Origin: Streptomyces hygroscopicus
GTDB lineage: Bacteria > Actinomycetota > Actinomycetes > Streptomycetales > Streptomycetaceae
Direction: 5' to 3'
DNA: 64,000 bases
NCBI RefSeq assembly: GCF_026168105.1
Contig: NZ_LBMW01000004.1
Span: forward strand, 62,001 to 126,000
Part shown: piece after piece, positions 26,063 through 34,382 of the stretch
Numbering within the stretch: position 1 is the stretch's first letter
Layout of the letters: each line of letters begins with the position of its first letter
Notes under the pieces: model-generated
The model's input: the letters and a program-made list of their open reading frames with translations, nothing else
Databases searched by the model: none
Told to the model about the DNA's origin: nothing
Position numbers and translations under genes: made by a program

Positions 26063-27867
26063 GCGCTCTCCTCGATCTCTTCCAGTTCTTGCATTTCATC
26101 CAGTCCGGCCAGTACGTCGCCGCGTACGGCGGCCTCGTCGTCGGTCTCACGGGTCACGACCGCGCGGTACCGAGGCTCACCGTGCATCAGCTCACTGTGC
26201 AGGCCGACCGCGGCGACCTGGCCTTCGTGCACCAGAACGACCCGGTCGGCGCGGTCCAGGAGCAACGGCGACGAGGTGAACAGGACCGTGGTGCGGCCCG
26301 CCCGCAGCGAGCGGATCCCCTCGGCGATCCGTGCCTCCGTGTGCGAATCGACCGCGGACGTCGGCTCGTCCAGGACCAGCACCTGCGGGTCCGTGAGCAG
26401 CGACCGCGCGAGGGCGAGCCGCTGGCGCTGGCCGCCGGACAGGGACCGGCCGCGTTCGCTGACCCGCGCGTCCATGGGGTCCTCGGCGGTCGGTGACCCC
26501 TGCAGCAGCGCCTCCAGGACGTCGGCGCACTGGGCGGCGGCGAGCGCGTCCGCGGCCCTGACCTCGCCCGAAGCGGGCACATCGAGCAGCTCCCGCAGCG
26601 AGCCGGACAGCAGCACCGGGTCCTTGTCCTGGACGAGGACGGAGGTACGGGCGGAGTCGAGCGGCAACTCGTCCAGCGCGACACCGCCCAGGAGCACCGA
26701 GGTGCCTTCCTCGGCAGGGTGCCCGCCCAGTCGCTCTGCCAGCACGCCCGCCGCGTCCGGATCGCCGCAGACCACGGCGGTGAGCAGCCCCTCGGGCGCA
26801 AGCAGCCCGGTCCGGGGGTCATACAGGTCACCGGTCGGCACACTGCCCGCGAGGGAACCGGCGGAGTCCATGGCGCGCTCCAGCGACAGCACCCGGGCCG
26901 CACGCCGGGCGGACGGCCGCGAGAAGGAGTACGCCATGGCGATCTCCTCGAAGTGCTGGAGCGGATAGGTGAGCAGCATGACTGCGCTGTACACGGTGAC
27001 CAGGTCGCCGACCCCGATCCGCCCCTCGTGGGCCAGCTGCACACCGCGCAGGACGACCGCGATCATCAGCAGCCCCGGCAGCAGTACCTGGACCGCCGAG
27101 ATCAGCGACCACATCCGGGCGCTGCGTACGGCCGCGGTGCGGACCTCCTGCGAAGCCTGGCGATAGCGGTCCAGGAACAGCTCCTCGCCACCGATGCCGC
27201 GGAGGACCCTGAGCCCCGCGACGGTGTCCGAGGCCAGTTCGGTCGCGCGGCCCGCCTTCTCGCGCTGCGTGTCGGCGCGCTGGGTCGCGCGCGGCAGCAG
27301 CGGCAGCACGGCGAGCGCCAGCACCGGTACGCCCACGGCCACGATGATGCCGAGCGCGGGCTGGTACACGACGAGTCCGACGCAGACCGCCACCACGGTG
27401 AGTGCGGCGGCGCTGAAGCGGGAGACGGCCTCGACGAACCAGCCGATCTTCTCGACGTCGCCGGTGGAGACCGCGACGACCTCGCCGGCCGCCACCCGCC
27501 GGGTCAGGGCGGAGCCGAGCAGAGCCGTCCTGCGGGCCAGCAGCTGCTGGACCCGGGCGGCCGCGGTGATCCAGTTGGTGACTGCCGTGCGGTGCAGCAT
27601 GGTGTCGCCCAGTGCGATGCCCGCCCCGCACAGCAGGAGCAGTCCGCCCGTCAGGGCGAGGCGTTCGCCAGACCGTTGGACGACCGCCTCGACGGCGAGG
27701 CCGACGCAGAACGGCAGCCCGCAGACGGACAGGAAGTGCAGCAGCCCCCAGGCCAGGGACTTGACCTGCCCGCCCAACTGCTCACGGCCGAGCCACCACA
27801 ACAACCGGGGACCCGAGCGCGCGTCCGGCACACCCGGGTCGGGATACGGAAGGTCTTGAATATGCAT
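26059..27867 (-). CDS. ABC exporter half-transporter B (degenerate Walker A and H-loop)
   Basis: A 602-residue half-transporter with an ABC transmembrane domain (residues about 30-320) and an ATPase domain. The Walker A position (near 366) reads VVCGDPDAAGVLAE, lacking the Lys and Ser/Thr. The signature LSGGQRQRLA (476-485) and Walker B VLVLDEPTSAVD are canonical, while the switch His is replaced (LFTSSPLLLD). It therefore probably cannot bind or hydrolyse ATP normally but supplies the signature to partner A. MHIQDLPYP was chosen as start (GGGACGTC before ATG); the longer frame is a leader across the operator region. The acidic tail (EMQELEEIEES) is unusual. Confidence 0.9.
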   Translation of the reverse strand: MHIQDLPYPDPGVPDARSGPRLLWWLGREQLGGQVKSLAWGLLHFLSVCGLPFCVGLAVEAVVQRSGERLALTGGLLLLCGAGIALGDTMLHRTAVTNWITAAARVQQLLARRTALLGSALTRRVAAGEVVAVSTGDVEKIGWFVEAVSRFSAAALTVVAVCVGLVVYQPALGIIVAVGVPVLALAVLPLLPRATQRADTQREKAGRATELASDTVAGLRVLRGIGGEELFLDRYRQASQEVRTAAVRSARMWSLISAVQVLLPGLLMIAVVLRGVQLAHEGRIGVGDLVTVYSAVMLLTYPLQHFEEIAMAYSFSRPSARRAARVLSLERAMDSAGSLAGSVPTGDLYDPRTGLLAPEGLLTAVVCGDPDAAGVLAERLGGHPAEEGTSVLLGGVALDELPLDSARTSVLVQDKDPVLLSGSLRELLDVPASGEVRAADALAAAQCADVLEALLQGSPTAEDPMDARVSERGRSLSGGQRQRLALARSLLTDPQVLVLDEPTSAVDSHTEARIAEGIRSLRAGRTTVLFTSSPLLLDRADRVVLVHEGQVAAVGLHSELMHGEPRYRAVVTRETDDEAAVRGDVLAGLDEMQELEEIEESA

Positions 27868-27990
27868 GACGTCCCAGTGGCTCGGGTCAGGGATGGACCG
27901 GACCGCGGGCGCGGGAGAGCCGAGCCGGCGCGCCGCGCATCCGCTGATGCCCGTAACAAGCGGTGAAAGGTTCGCCTCGGAGGGTGCTCG

Positions 27991-28009
27991 CAGGCAAACG
28001 ATTTTCCTG
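27991..28009. promoter_or_regulatory. 19-bp imperfect palindrome upstream of the ABC pair
   Basis: CAGGCAAACGATTTTCCTG folds with arms CAGGcAAA and TTTtCCTG (one mismatch) around CGA. It lies 124 bp before exporter gene B and 106 bp before the divergent lipoprotein gene, in the most AT-rich part of the gap. The core shares AAACGATTTTC with Zur-type boxes (11 of 15 positions by hand), which is suggestive but below what I would call a Zur site. Confidence 0.45.
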
Positions 28010-28114
28010 CCCCGGCGGTGAGATCCGGCCCGGTCCAATGACGCGCTGTCGAAAGCGCGCATATGGACGCAATTGACAAGCAATCACCTTGAGGATGATG
28101 TGACGATATGACTT

Positions 28115-28957
28115 ATGCGAACAGGTGGTGTGCATGGCGTGATGGGCTCGCGAGCCGTGGTGGCGGCCTGCGGCCTGCTTCTGATGTCGCTGTCGGCGTG
28201 CGGCGGTTCGGAAGGAGACGGGCACCACCGGACGAAGACCGGCGGTGCGGGCGGCAGCTTGGCCGCCGGGAGAGTGCCTGCCCCCGCAGGTGCGGGCGGC
28301 CCGACCGGGGAGGCATCCGCCCCCAGGGCCGAACCGAACGTCAAAACCGGGGAAGGGTCCGCTTCCACGATCGAGCCGTGGCGCATCCCGGGCATCGGTG
28401 ACCGGATGTATTCGCGGATTCCCGCCGACTCGAGCCAGGTCGTGACGGTCTACGGCGACGACAAGGACTCACCGGACTCCACGATCGTGCTCTACACGAA
28501 GCAGGGCTCGACCTGGAACGAGGCCGGGCGCTGGCGCGGGCACAACGGCAGGAGCGGCTGGACCGTGGACCACTGGGAGGGCGACCTGCGCAGCCCCGTC
28601 GGTGTGTTCACGCTCAGCGCCGCGGGCGGAGTCCTCGAGGATCCAGGTGCCCGGCTGCCCTATGACCAGAACGAGTCCTATGAGGCGCCGGAGGACTGGG
28701 GGATGTCGCACTGGAGAGACTTCGACTACGTCATCGCCATCGACTACAACCGGCTTCCGGGCACCCCGCCGGACGATCCGACCCGCCCCGACGGTGACGA
28801 GAAGGGCGGCGGCATCTGGATGCACCTGGACCACGGCGACGGCACCTCGGCGTGCATCACTCTGCCGGAGTCCGGCATGGCACACCTGCTGCGCACGCTC
28901 GACCCGAACCGGCACCCCATGGTGGTGATGGGGGACAGGGAGAGCCTGAAGGAGTAA
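28115..28957 (+). CDS. lipoprotein with L,D-transpeptidase (YkuD)-like catalytic domain
   Basis: A 280-residue putative lipoprotein. The signal peptide has lipobox LSAC with lipidation at Cys29, and the next 60 residues are a disordered Gly/Ala linker. The C-terminal domain (about 100-280) ends with the L,D-transpeptidase-type active-site region: GGGIWMHLDHGDGTSACITL, with HLDH and the putative catalytic Cys in SAC. The usual S-x-G-C is S-A-C here, and the domain is YafK/ErfK-like in layout. If active it would crosslink peptidoglycan or attach proteins at the outer membrane face. Start choice between M1 and M10 is open. PNGase A follows after 88 bp on the same strand. Confidence 0.72.
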   Translation: MRTGGVHGVMGSRAVVAACGLLLMSLSACGGSEGDGHHRTKTGGAGGSLAAGRVPAPAGAGGPTGEASAPRAEPNVKTGEGSASTIEPWRIPGIGDRMYSRIPADSSQVVTVYGDDKDSPDSTIVLYTKQGSTWNEAGRWRGHNGRSGWTVDHWEGDLRSPVGVFTLSAAGGVLEDPGARLPYDQNESYEAPEDWGMSHWRDFDYVIAIDYNRLPGTPPDDPTRPDGDEKGGGIWMHLDHGDGTSACITLPESGMAHLLRTLDPNRHPMVVMGDRESLKE

Positions 28958-29045
28958 ACACCCCGGCTGGATCATGGCTCACCCTGCTCGGCTGCCCGGG
29001 AGTGCTCATTGCGGCCCGGGCCGACTCCCCGTAGAAACACGGGAC

Positions 29046-30731
29046 ATGAGAAGCCGGATCATCATGTCCATGCTCATCGGAACGGCGCTCGCGCTCAGCG
29101 CCCTCCTCGGCGCGGGTCCCGCGTCGGCCGAGATCTCCGCGTCGGCAATGGCTCCTGCGTCGGCAAAGGCTCCCGCGGGTGCGTCCCCCGTCACCGTCAC
29201 TCCACCCGCCGAGTTCGGCTCCGACTGGCACGATCCGCTGACCGCCGCCCCACCGGTCACGCGGCCGGACTCACCGTCCTGTCAGGTCACCCTCGCCGAG
29301 GCGCAGTTCCGCGATTTCACCCCCTACCGTGGTACGTACAGCCCGCCGAACGGCTGTGGCGACCGCTGGAGCAAGGTCGTGCTGCGCCTCGAGGGGAAGG
29401 TCAGGGGGCGGCAGTTCGACCGGCTCGGCTATCTGCACGTCGGCGGGGTGGAGATCCTGCGCACGTCCACCCCGGAGCCGTCGCCGGACGGGATCGAATG
29501 GTCCGTCGAGAAGGACGTCACCCGATACAGCGACACGTTCCGTCACAGCCGTGACGTCGAGATGCTCATCGGCAACGTCGTCGACGGCACCTACACCGGG
29601 GTCATCGACGTCAAGGTCACCCTGACGTTCTACAGGGGCGGGCCCGAACGTACGCCCGCTCCCGCGGGCAGTTCCACCCGTATCCCCGACCGCGTCCTCA
29701 CCCTTCATGACGGCACACTGACCACCCCCCGCAACAGCGAGCGCCTCGTCGCCGAGGTGTACGCCACCGGATCGGGCGGCGGCTGCGAGGAGGACTGGTA
29801 CCTGACCGTGCCCGACTCCGTGCCGTACTCCTGCAAGGCGGCCGGCGGTCCCTACCGCGAGGTGCAGATCAGTGTCGACGGCCAACTCGCCGGAATCGCG
29901 GCACCCTTTCCCACCGTGTGGACGGGCGGCTGGTCGAATCCGTTCCTCTGGTACGTGATCCCGGGACCACGCGCCTTCGACGTCAAGCCGATCGAATACG
30001 ACCTGACGCCCTTCGCCGGGATCCTCGACGACGGCCGACCGCACCGGGTGGAGGTCTCCGTCGCAGGTGTACCTGCGGGACAGACCGGCTGGTCGACGCC
30101 GGTGAACGTACTCGTCTGGCAGGATGCGAAGAGCGTGGGCGTCACCGGGAGGCTCACCGCGCACCGGGCCGGAAGCCTCGCCAACTCCACGGTCTACACG
30201 CCGGGTTCGCAGAACCGGCTGAACGCCGAGGGCGGTCACCGGCTGACGGTCACCGGATACGTCGACACCTCGCACGGCCGGGTCACGACCACCGTGAGCC
30301 GGACGCTGGCGAACAGCTCCTTGCACCGTTGGACCGACGGAGAGAACACGGACGGGCTCGAGGCCACCTGGACGGACGACGAGTCGGTCACCGTCGACGG
30401 GCTCGGCCCGGTCCGTACCAGCCGCACCCACCGCACCTACACGATGGCCGGTACCACGACGCTCGGGGCGGACAACCGGCTGCGAACCGTTCTGGCGCTC
30501 GGCGACCGGGCCGCCGTCATCGAGACGCGTGACGGCCGGCGCACCGCCTGGTCACGACTCGACGACACCTACACCGGCGACGCCGCCTACACGGCCAACG
30601 CGCCGCGCGACCAGCGACACGCAGTCGGAACGACGAGCGAGCGGTACCGGCTGTACGGCTCGGACGGCTGCTACGACCGGCGGCTGACCACGGTCCAGGG
30701 AGTGCTCACCGAGGACCGCAGCGGCCGCTGA
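29046..30731 (+). CDS. secreted peptide-N4-asparagine amidase A (PNGase A)
   Basis: A 561-residue exported protein with a signal peptide ending GAGPASA. The mature part matches the PNGase A family: the beta-rich N-domain has CQVTLAEAQFRDFTPYRGTY, WSKVVLRLEGKVRGRQFDRLGYLHVGG and VEILRTSTPEPSPDGIEW, and the second domain has FPTVWTGGWSNPFLWYVIPGPRAFDV. Characterised members release N-glycans from asparagine, including those with core alpha-1,3-fucose, so a role in breaking down plant or fungal glycoproteins is likely. The ribosome site is weak (ACGGGAC), but the signal peptide fixes the start. Confidence 0.88.
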   Translation: MRSRIIMSMLIGTALALSALLGAGPASAEISASAMAPASAKAPAGASPVTVTPPAEFGSDWHDPLTAAPPVTRPDSPSCQVTLAEAQFRDFTPYRGTYSPPNGCGDRWSKVVLRLEGKVRGRQFDRLGYLHVGGVEILRTSTPEPSPDGIEWSVEKDVTRYSDTFRHSRDVEMLIGNVVDGTYTGVIDVKVTLTFYRGGPERTPAPAGSSTRIPDRVLTLHDGTLTTPRNSERLVAEVYATGSGGGCEEDWYLTVPDSVPYSCKAAGGPYREVQISVDGQLAGIAAPFPTVWTGGWSNPFLWYVIPGPRAFDVKPIEYDLTPFAGILDDGRPHRVEVSVAGVPAGQTGWSTPVNVLVWQDAKSVGVTGRLTAHRAGSLANSTVYTPGSQNRLNAEGGHRLTVTGYVDTSHGRVTTTVSRTLANSSLHRWTDGENTDGLEATWTDDESVTVDGLGPVRTSRTHRTYTMAGTTTLGADNRLRTVLALGDRAAVIETRDGRRTAWSRLDDTYTGDAAYTANAPRDQRHAVGTTSERYRLYGSDGCYDRRLTTVQGVLTEDRSGR

Positions 30732-30924
30732 CCAGGGGATGACGGGCGTACCCGGTTCGGCTCGCCTCGCGCTGTCCGCGACCGCTACTTCCCGCGGGTG
30801 ATCCCCGCCGGGTCGTCGCACTGCTGCCGGGCTCGCATACGGACTCGCTGTGCGTTCCGGTCCGGGTGCGCCCCGATCCGGTTCCGGGGCCGGAAGGCCT
30901 CCTCGTGTCGGCGCCGAGCCGTCG

Positions 30925-31395
30925 TCAGCACTGTTCCTTCGGCCCGGATGCGGCGGGGAGGTCGCCGCCGTCGATCAACGTGTTGAGCAGATCCCCGAGG
31001 GCCTCGCGCTGCACCTCCGTCAGGGGGGCCAGGATCTCCTCCGCCGCCGATCTGCGGGCGCCGCGCAGTTCGCGCAGCGTCTCGCGGCCCTGGTCCGTGA
31101 TCTCGATACGGATCACGCGGCGGTTCGTCGGATCGGGCACCCGCCGTACTCTCCCGCTCGTCTCCAGGCCGTCGACCAGAGTGGTCACCGCCCGCGGCAC
31201 CACCTCCAGCCGCTCGGCCAGATCCGCCATCCGGGGCGGTGAGCCGAAGTGCGCGAGGGTCCGCAGCAGCCGGGACTGGGCCGGCGTTATGCCCAGCTCG
31301 CGCCGCTCCAGATGGCGCTTCTGGATGCGGTGCACCCGGCGCGTGAGCCGCAGCAGCTGCTCGGCGAGCAGGCTGTCGGGATCGGGGGTGGTCAT
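30925..31395 (-). CDS. MarR-family transcriptional regulator
   Basis: A 156-residue winged-helix regulator. The DNA-recognition part is MADLAERLEVVPRAVTTLVDGLETSGRVRRVPDPTNRRV, with the wing in NRRVIRIEIT. Flanking helices form the dimer interface. It is divergent from an ABC exporter with a palindrome between them, the usual MarR layout in which ligand binding releases both promoters. GC codon use is normal. Confidence 0.93.
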   Translation of the reverse strand: MTTPDPDSLLAEQLLRLTRRVHRIQKRHLERRELGITPAQSRLLRTLAHFGSPPRMADLAERLEVVPRAVTTLVDGLETSGRVRRVPDPTNRRVIRIEITDQGRETLRELRGARRSAAEEILAPLTEVQREALGDLLNTLIDGGDLPAASGPKEQC

Positions 31396-31419
31396 GCGGG
31401 AACAATATCAGGATGCGGT

Positions 31420-31452
31420 TCATTGTGAGTATAGGTAACAATGAGCTAGGAT
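31420..31452. promoter_or_regulatory. MarR operator overlapping divergent promoters
   Basis: TCATTGT (31420-31426) and ACAATGA (31438-31444) form a perfect 7-bp inverted repeat with an 11-nt spacer. TTGTGA inside the left arm and TAGGAT (31447-31452) form a -35/-10 pair with 18-bp spacing pointing to the ABC gene. TATACT on the minus strand (31429-31434) is a good -10 for the MarR gene. Binding would block both directions. Confidence 0.65.
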
Positions 31453-31588
31453 CCGATGGCGGATCATCCGCACCCGTGCGGCGGCCCATCATGACGTGGA
31501 TCCGTGACCCGTTCCCGTCCTGCATCGCCGCCGTCCCGCCCGCAGCGTCCCGATCCCGTGTGCCGCTGCCTCACCTCCGTAGGAGCCC

Positions 31589-33391
31589 ATGCACCCCGAC
31601 CAACCCACCTGGACCCCGTCCCCCGGCGACTCGCCGGAACAGCCGCGGCAGGTGCGCCGCATCCTCAAGCTCTTCAAGCCGTACGGCGGCCGGCTCGCAA
31701 TCGTCGGCCTGCTGGTCGGCGCCGCGTCTCTGGTCTCCGTCGCCACGCCGTTCCTGCTCAAGGAGACGCTGGACGTCGCGATTCCCCAGGGGCGCACCGG
31801 TCTGCTGAGCCTGCTTGCGCTCGGCATGATCCTGAGCGCCGTGGTCACCAGCGTCTTCGGCGTGCTGCAGACCCTGATCTCCACGACGGTCGGCCAGCGC
31901 GTCATGCACGACCTGCGCACCGCCGTCTACGGCCGGCTGCAGCGCATGTCGCTCGCCTTCTTCACCCGCACCCGCACCGGTGAGGTCCAGTCCCGCATCG
32001 CCAACGACATCGGCGGCATGCAGGCGACAGTCACCTCGACCGCGACCTCGCTGGTCTCCAACCTCACCAGCGTGGTCGCCACCATCGTGGCCATGGTGGC
32101 CCTCGACTGGCGGCTCACCGTCGTCTCGCTGCTTCTGCTGCCCCTGTTCGTCTGGATCAGCCGCCGTGTCGGAAACGAGCGCAAGAAGATAGCCACCCAG
32201 CGCCAGAAGCAGATGGCCGCGATGGCCGCCACGGTCACCGAGTCGCTCTCCGTGAGCGGCATCCTGCTGGGCCGCACCATGGGCCGGGCCGACTCGCTCA
32301 CCCGGTCCTTCGAGAGCGAGTCCGAGAGCCTCGTCGACCTCGAGGTCAAGTCCAACATGGCGGGCCGCTGGCGCATGGCCGTCATCACCATCGTCATGGC
32401 CGCCATGCCGGCCGTCGTCTACTGGACCGCGGGCGTGGCGCTCCAACTCGGCGGCCCGTCCATCTCGATCGGCACGCTCGTCGCGTTCGTCTCGCTCCAG
32501 CAGGGCCTGTTCCGGCCGACCGTGAGCCTGCTGTCCACCGGTGTCCAGATCCAGACCTCGCTCGCGCTCTTCCAGCGCATCTTCGAGTACCTCGACCTGC
32601 CCATCGACATCACCGAGCCCGACGACGCCGTCCACCTCGACCAGGTCAAGGGCGAGATCCGTTTCGAGGGGGTCGGGTTCCACTACGACGGCAAGAGCGG
32701 TCCGATCCTCGAGGACATCGACATCACCGTTCCGGCGGGCGGCAGTCTCGCCGTGGTCGGCCCCACCGGCTCCGGGAAGTCCACGCTCAGCTATCTGGTC
32801 CCCCGGCTGTACGACGTGACGGGCGGGCGGGTCACGCTCGACGGCGTCGACGTACGCGACCTCGACTTCGACACGCTCGCCCGAGCGGTCGGCGTCGTCT
32901 CCCAGGAGACGTACCTCTTCCATGCCTCGGTCGCCGACAATCTGCGCTTCGCCAAACCGGACGCCACCGACGAGGAGCTGTACGCGGCGGCAAGGGCCGC
33001 CCAGATCCACGATCACATCGCGTCACTGCCCGACGGGTACGACACGGTCGTCGGTGAGCGCGGTCACCGCTTCTCGGGCGGCGAGAAGCAGCGACTCGCC
33101 ATCGCGCGTACCATCCTGCGCGACCCGCCGGTCCTCATCCTCGACGAGGCGACCAGCGCCCTCGACACACGTACGGAGCGGGCGGTCCAGGAATCCATCG
33201 ACGCGCTGTCCGCCAATCGCACGACGCTCACCATCGCCCATCGGCTGTCCACGGTTCGGAACGCCGATCAGATCGTCGTCCTCGACTCCGGACGCACGGT
33301 CGAAAGGGGCACGCACGAGGAACTGTTGGAGCTGGACGGCCGATACGCGGCCCTCGTTCGCAGAGACGCCCAACTGGAGCCGACAAGATGA
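31589..33391 (+). CDS. ABC-type multidrug exporter, fused TMD-NBD
   Basis: A 600-residue half-transporter expected to act as a homodimer. Six-helix domain about residues 35-320. All ATPase motifs are canonical: Walker A VVGPTGSGKSTL (near 392), Q-loop VVSQETYLF, signature FSGGEKQRLAIAR, Walker B VLILDEATSALD and switch His in IAHRLST. Divergent from a MarR regulator with an overlapping operator, so substrate-induced drug or lipid efflux is likely. The MltG gene follows after about 40 bp. Confidence 0.94.
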   Translation: MHPDQPTWTPSPGDSPEQPRQVRRILKLFKPYGGRLAIVGLLVGAASLVSVATPFLLKETLDVAIPQGRTGLLSLLALGMILSAVVTSVFGVLQTLISTTVGQRVMHDLRTAVYGRLQRMSLAFFTRTRTGEVQSRIANDIGGMQATVTSTATSLVSNLTSVVATIVAMVALDWRLTVVSLLLLPLFVWISRRVGNERKKIATQRQKQMAAMAATVTESLSVSGILLGRTMGRADSLTRSFESESESLVDLEVKSNMAGRWRMAVITIVMAAMPAVVYWTAGVALQLGGPSISIGTLVAFVSLQQGLFRPTVSLLSTGVQIQTSLALFQRIFEYLDLPIDITEPDDAVHLDQVKGEIRFEGVGFHYDGKSGPILEDIDITVPAGGSLAVVGPTGSGKSTLSYLVPRLYDVTGGRVTLDGVDVRDLDFDTLARAVGVVSQETYLFHASVADNLRFAKPDATDEELYAAARAAQIHDHIASLPDGYDTVVGERGHRFSGGEKQRLAIARTILRDPPVLILDEATSALDTRTERAVQESIDALSANRTTLTIAHRLSTVRNADQIVVLDSGRTVERGTHEELLELDGRYAALVRRDAQLEPTR

Positions 33392-33434
33392 CGATATGCC
33401 AGGTTTATGGCTTTCGGCGGGTTACGGTGCCCGC

Positions 33435-34271
33435 ATGCAGACGCACACTCCGCCACTGAAGCCGGTCCGACTGACGCATCGCGGCCGGGTCGCGCTCGTC
33501 GTGACCGGTGCCGTCGCGGCGGCCGCCGCTCTGGCGGTGCCGCTGCTGACCCCGCTCGGCGACGACCAGTCCCGGACCGCCTCGCTCGTCATCCCGGAGG
33601 GATGGCGCGCCGGCCAGGTCTACGGGGCCGTCGACAAGGCCCTCCGGCTGCCGCCGGGTGCCACCAGGAAGGCGCTGGCGAAGGTTCACCTCAAGCTGCC
33701 GAACGACGCGCAGGGCAATCCGGAGGGCTACCTCTTCCCGGCCACGTATCCGCTCCGCGGGGAAACGACTCCCGAGTCCCTGCTGCAGTACATGGTCGAC
33801 ACGGCGAACAAGAGATTCGGCGGCGGCACGATCACGGCGGGCGCCCAGCGCCACGCGATGAATGTCTACCAGGCCGTCACCGTCGCGAGCATCGTGCAGG
33901 CCGAGGCGGCGACCAGGGCCGACATGGGCAAGGTTGCCCGGGTCATCTTCAACCGTCTGCAGCGGGGCATGCCGCTGCAGATGGACTCGACCGTCAACTA
34001 CGCGATGAGCCGTTCCACGCTGGACACCACCACGGCCGACACGAAGATCGACAGCCCCTACAACTCGTACCGGCGCATGGGTCTGCCTCCGACGCCGATC
34101 GCCAACCCGGGCGAGGAGGCGATGCGCGCCGCGCTCAACCCGACGCCGGGAAATTGGCTGTACTTCGTGACGGTCAAACCGGGCGACACACGGTTCGCGG
34201 CGGGCTACGAGGAACACCGTCGGAACGTCGAGGAGTTCAACCGGCTGCGTGCCGGCAGGGCGCAACGCTAG
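33435..34271 (+). CDS. mltG: endolytic transglycosylase MltG-like (YceG)
   Basis: A 278-residue membrane-anchored protein. A TM helix lies at residues about 17-36, followed by a short LysM-like subdomain (LVIPEGWRAGQVYGAVDKAL) and the MltG catalytic domain: LPNDAQGNPEGYLFPATYPL, VASIVQAEAATRADMGKVARVIFNRL, MPLQMDSTVNYAM and NPGEEAMRAALNP. MltG cuts nascent glycan strands and sets their length. The catalytic region reads SIVQAE where E. coli has SIVEKE. It is much shorter than the main actinobacterial MltG (near 350-550 aa), so it is probably a second paralogue. The start is uncertain; an ATG 39 nt upstream is possible. Confidence 0.85.
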   Translation: MQTHTPPLKPVRLTHRGRVALVVTGAVAAAAALAVPLLTPLGDDQSRTASLVIPEGWRAGQVYGAVDKALRLPPGATRKALAKVHLKLPNDAQGNPEGYLFPATYPLRGETTPESLLQYMVDTANKRFGGGTITAGAQRHAMNVYQAVTVASIVQAEAATRADMGKVARVIFNRLQRGMPLQMDSTVNYAMSRSTLDTTTADTKIDSPYNSYRRMGLPPTPIANPGEEAMRAALNPTPGNWLYFVTVKPGDTRFAAGYEEHRRNVEEFNRLRAGRAQR

Positions 34272-34382
34272 GAGTCGGCGTACGGGCCCGGACGGGCCTT
34301 GGCGGCGACCGGTACTCCTGGACCTCCTGTGCGGATGTGAGTGCCCCGGACCTCATGCGACTGTGGCCCGGGTCCTCGGACC

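Noticed and set aside
27993..28007. calling the palindrome a Zur box outright
   Set aside because: Only 11 of 15 positions fit the remembered consensus; listed as a generic operator instead.
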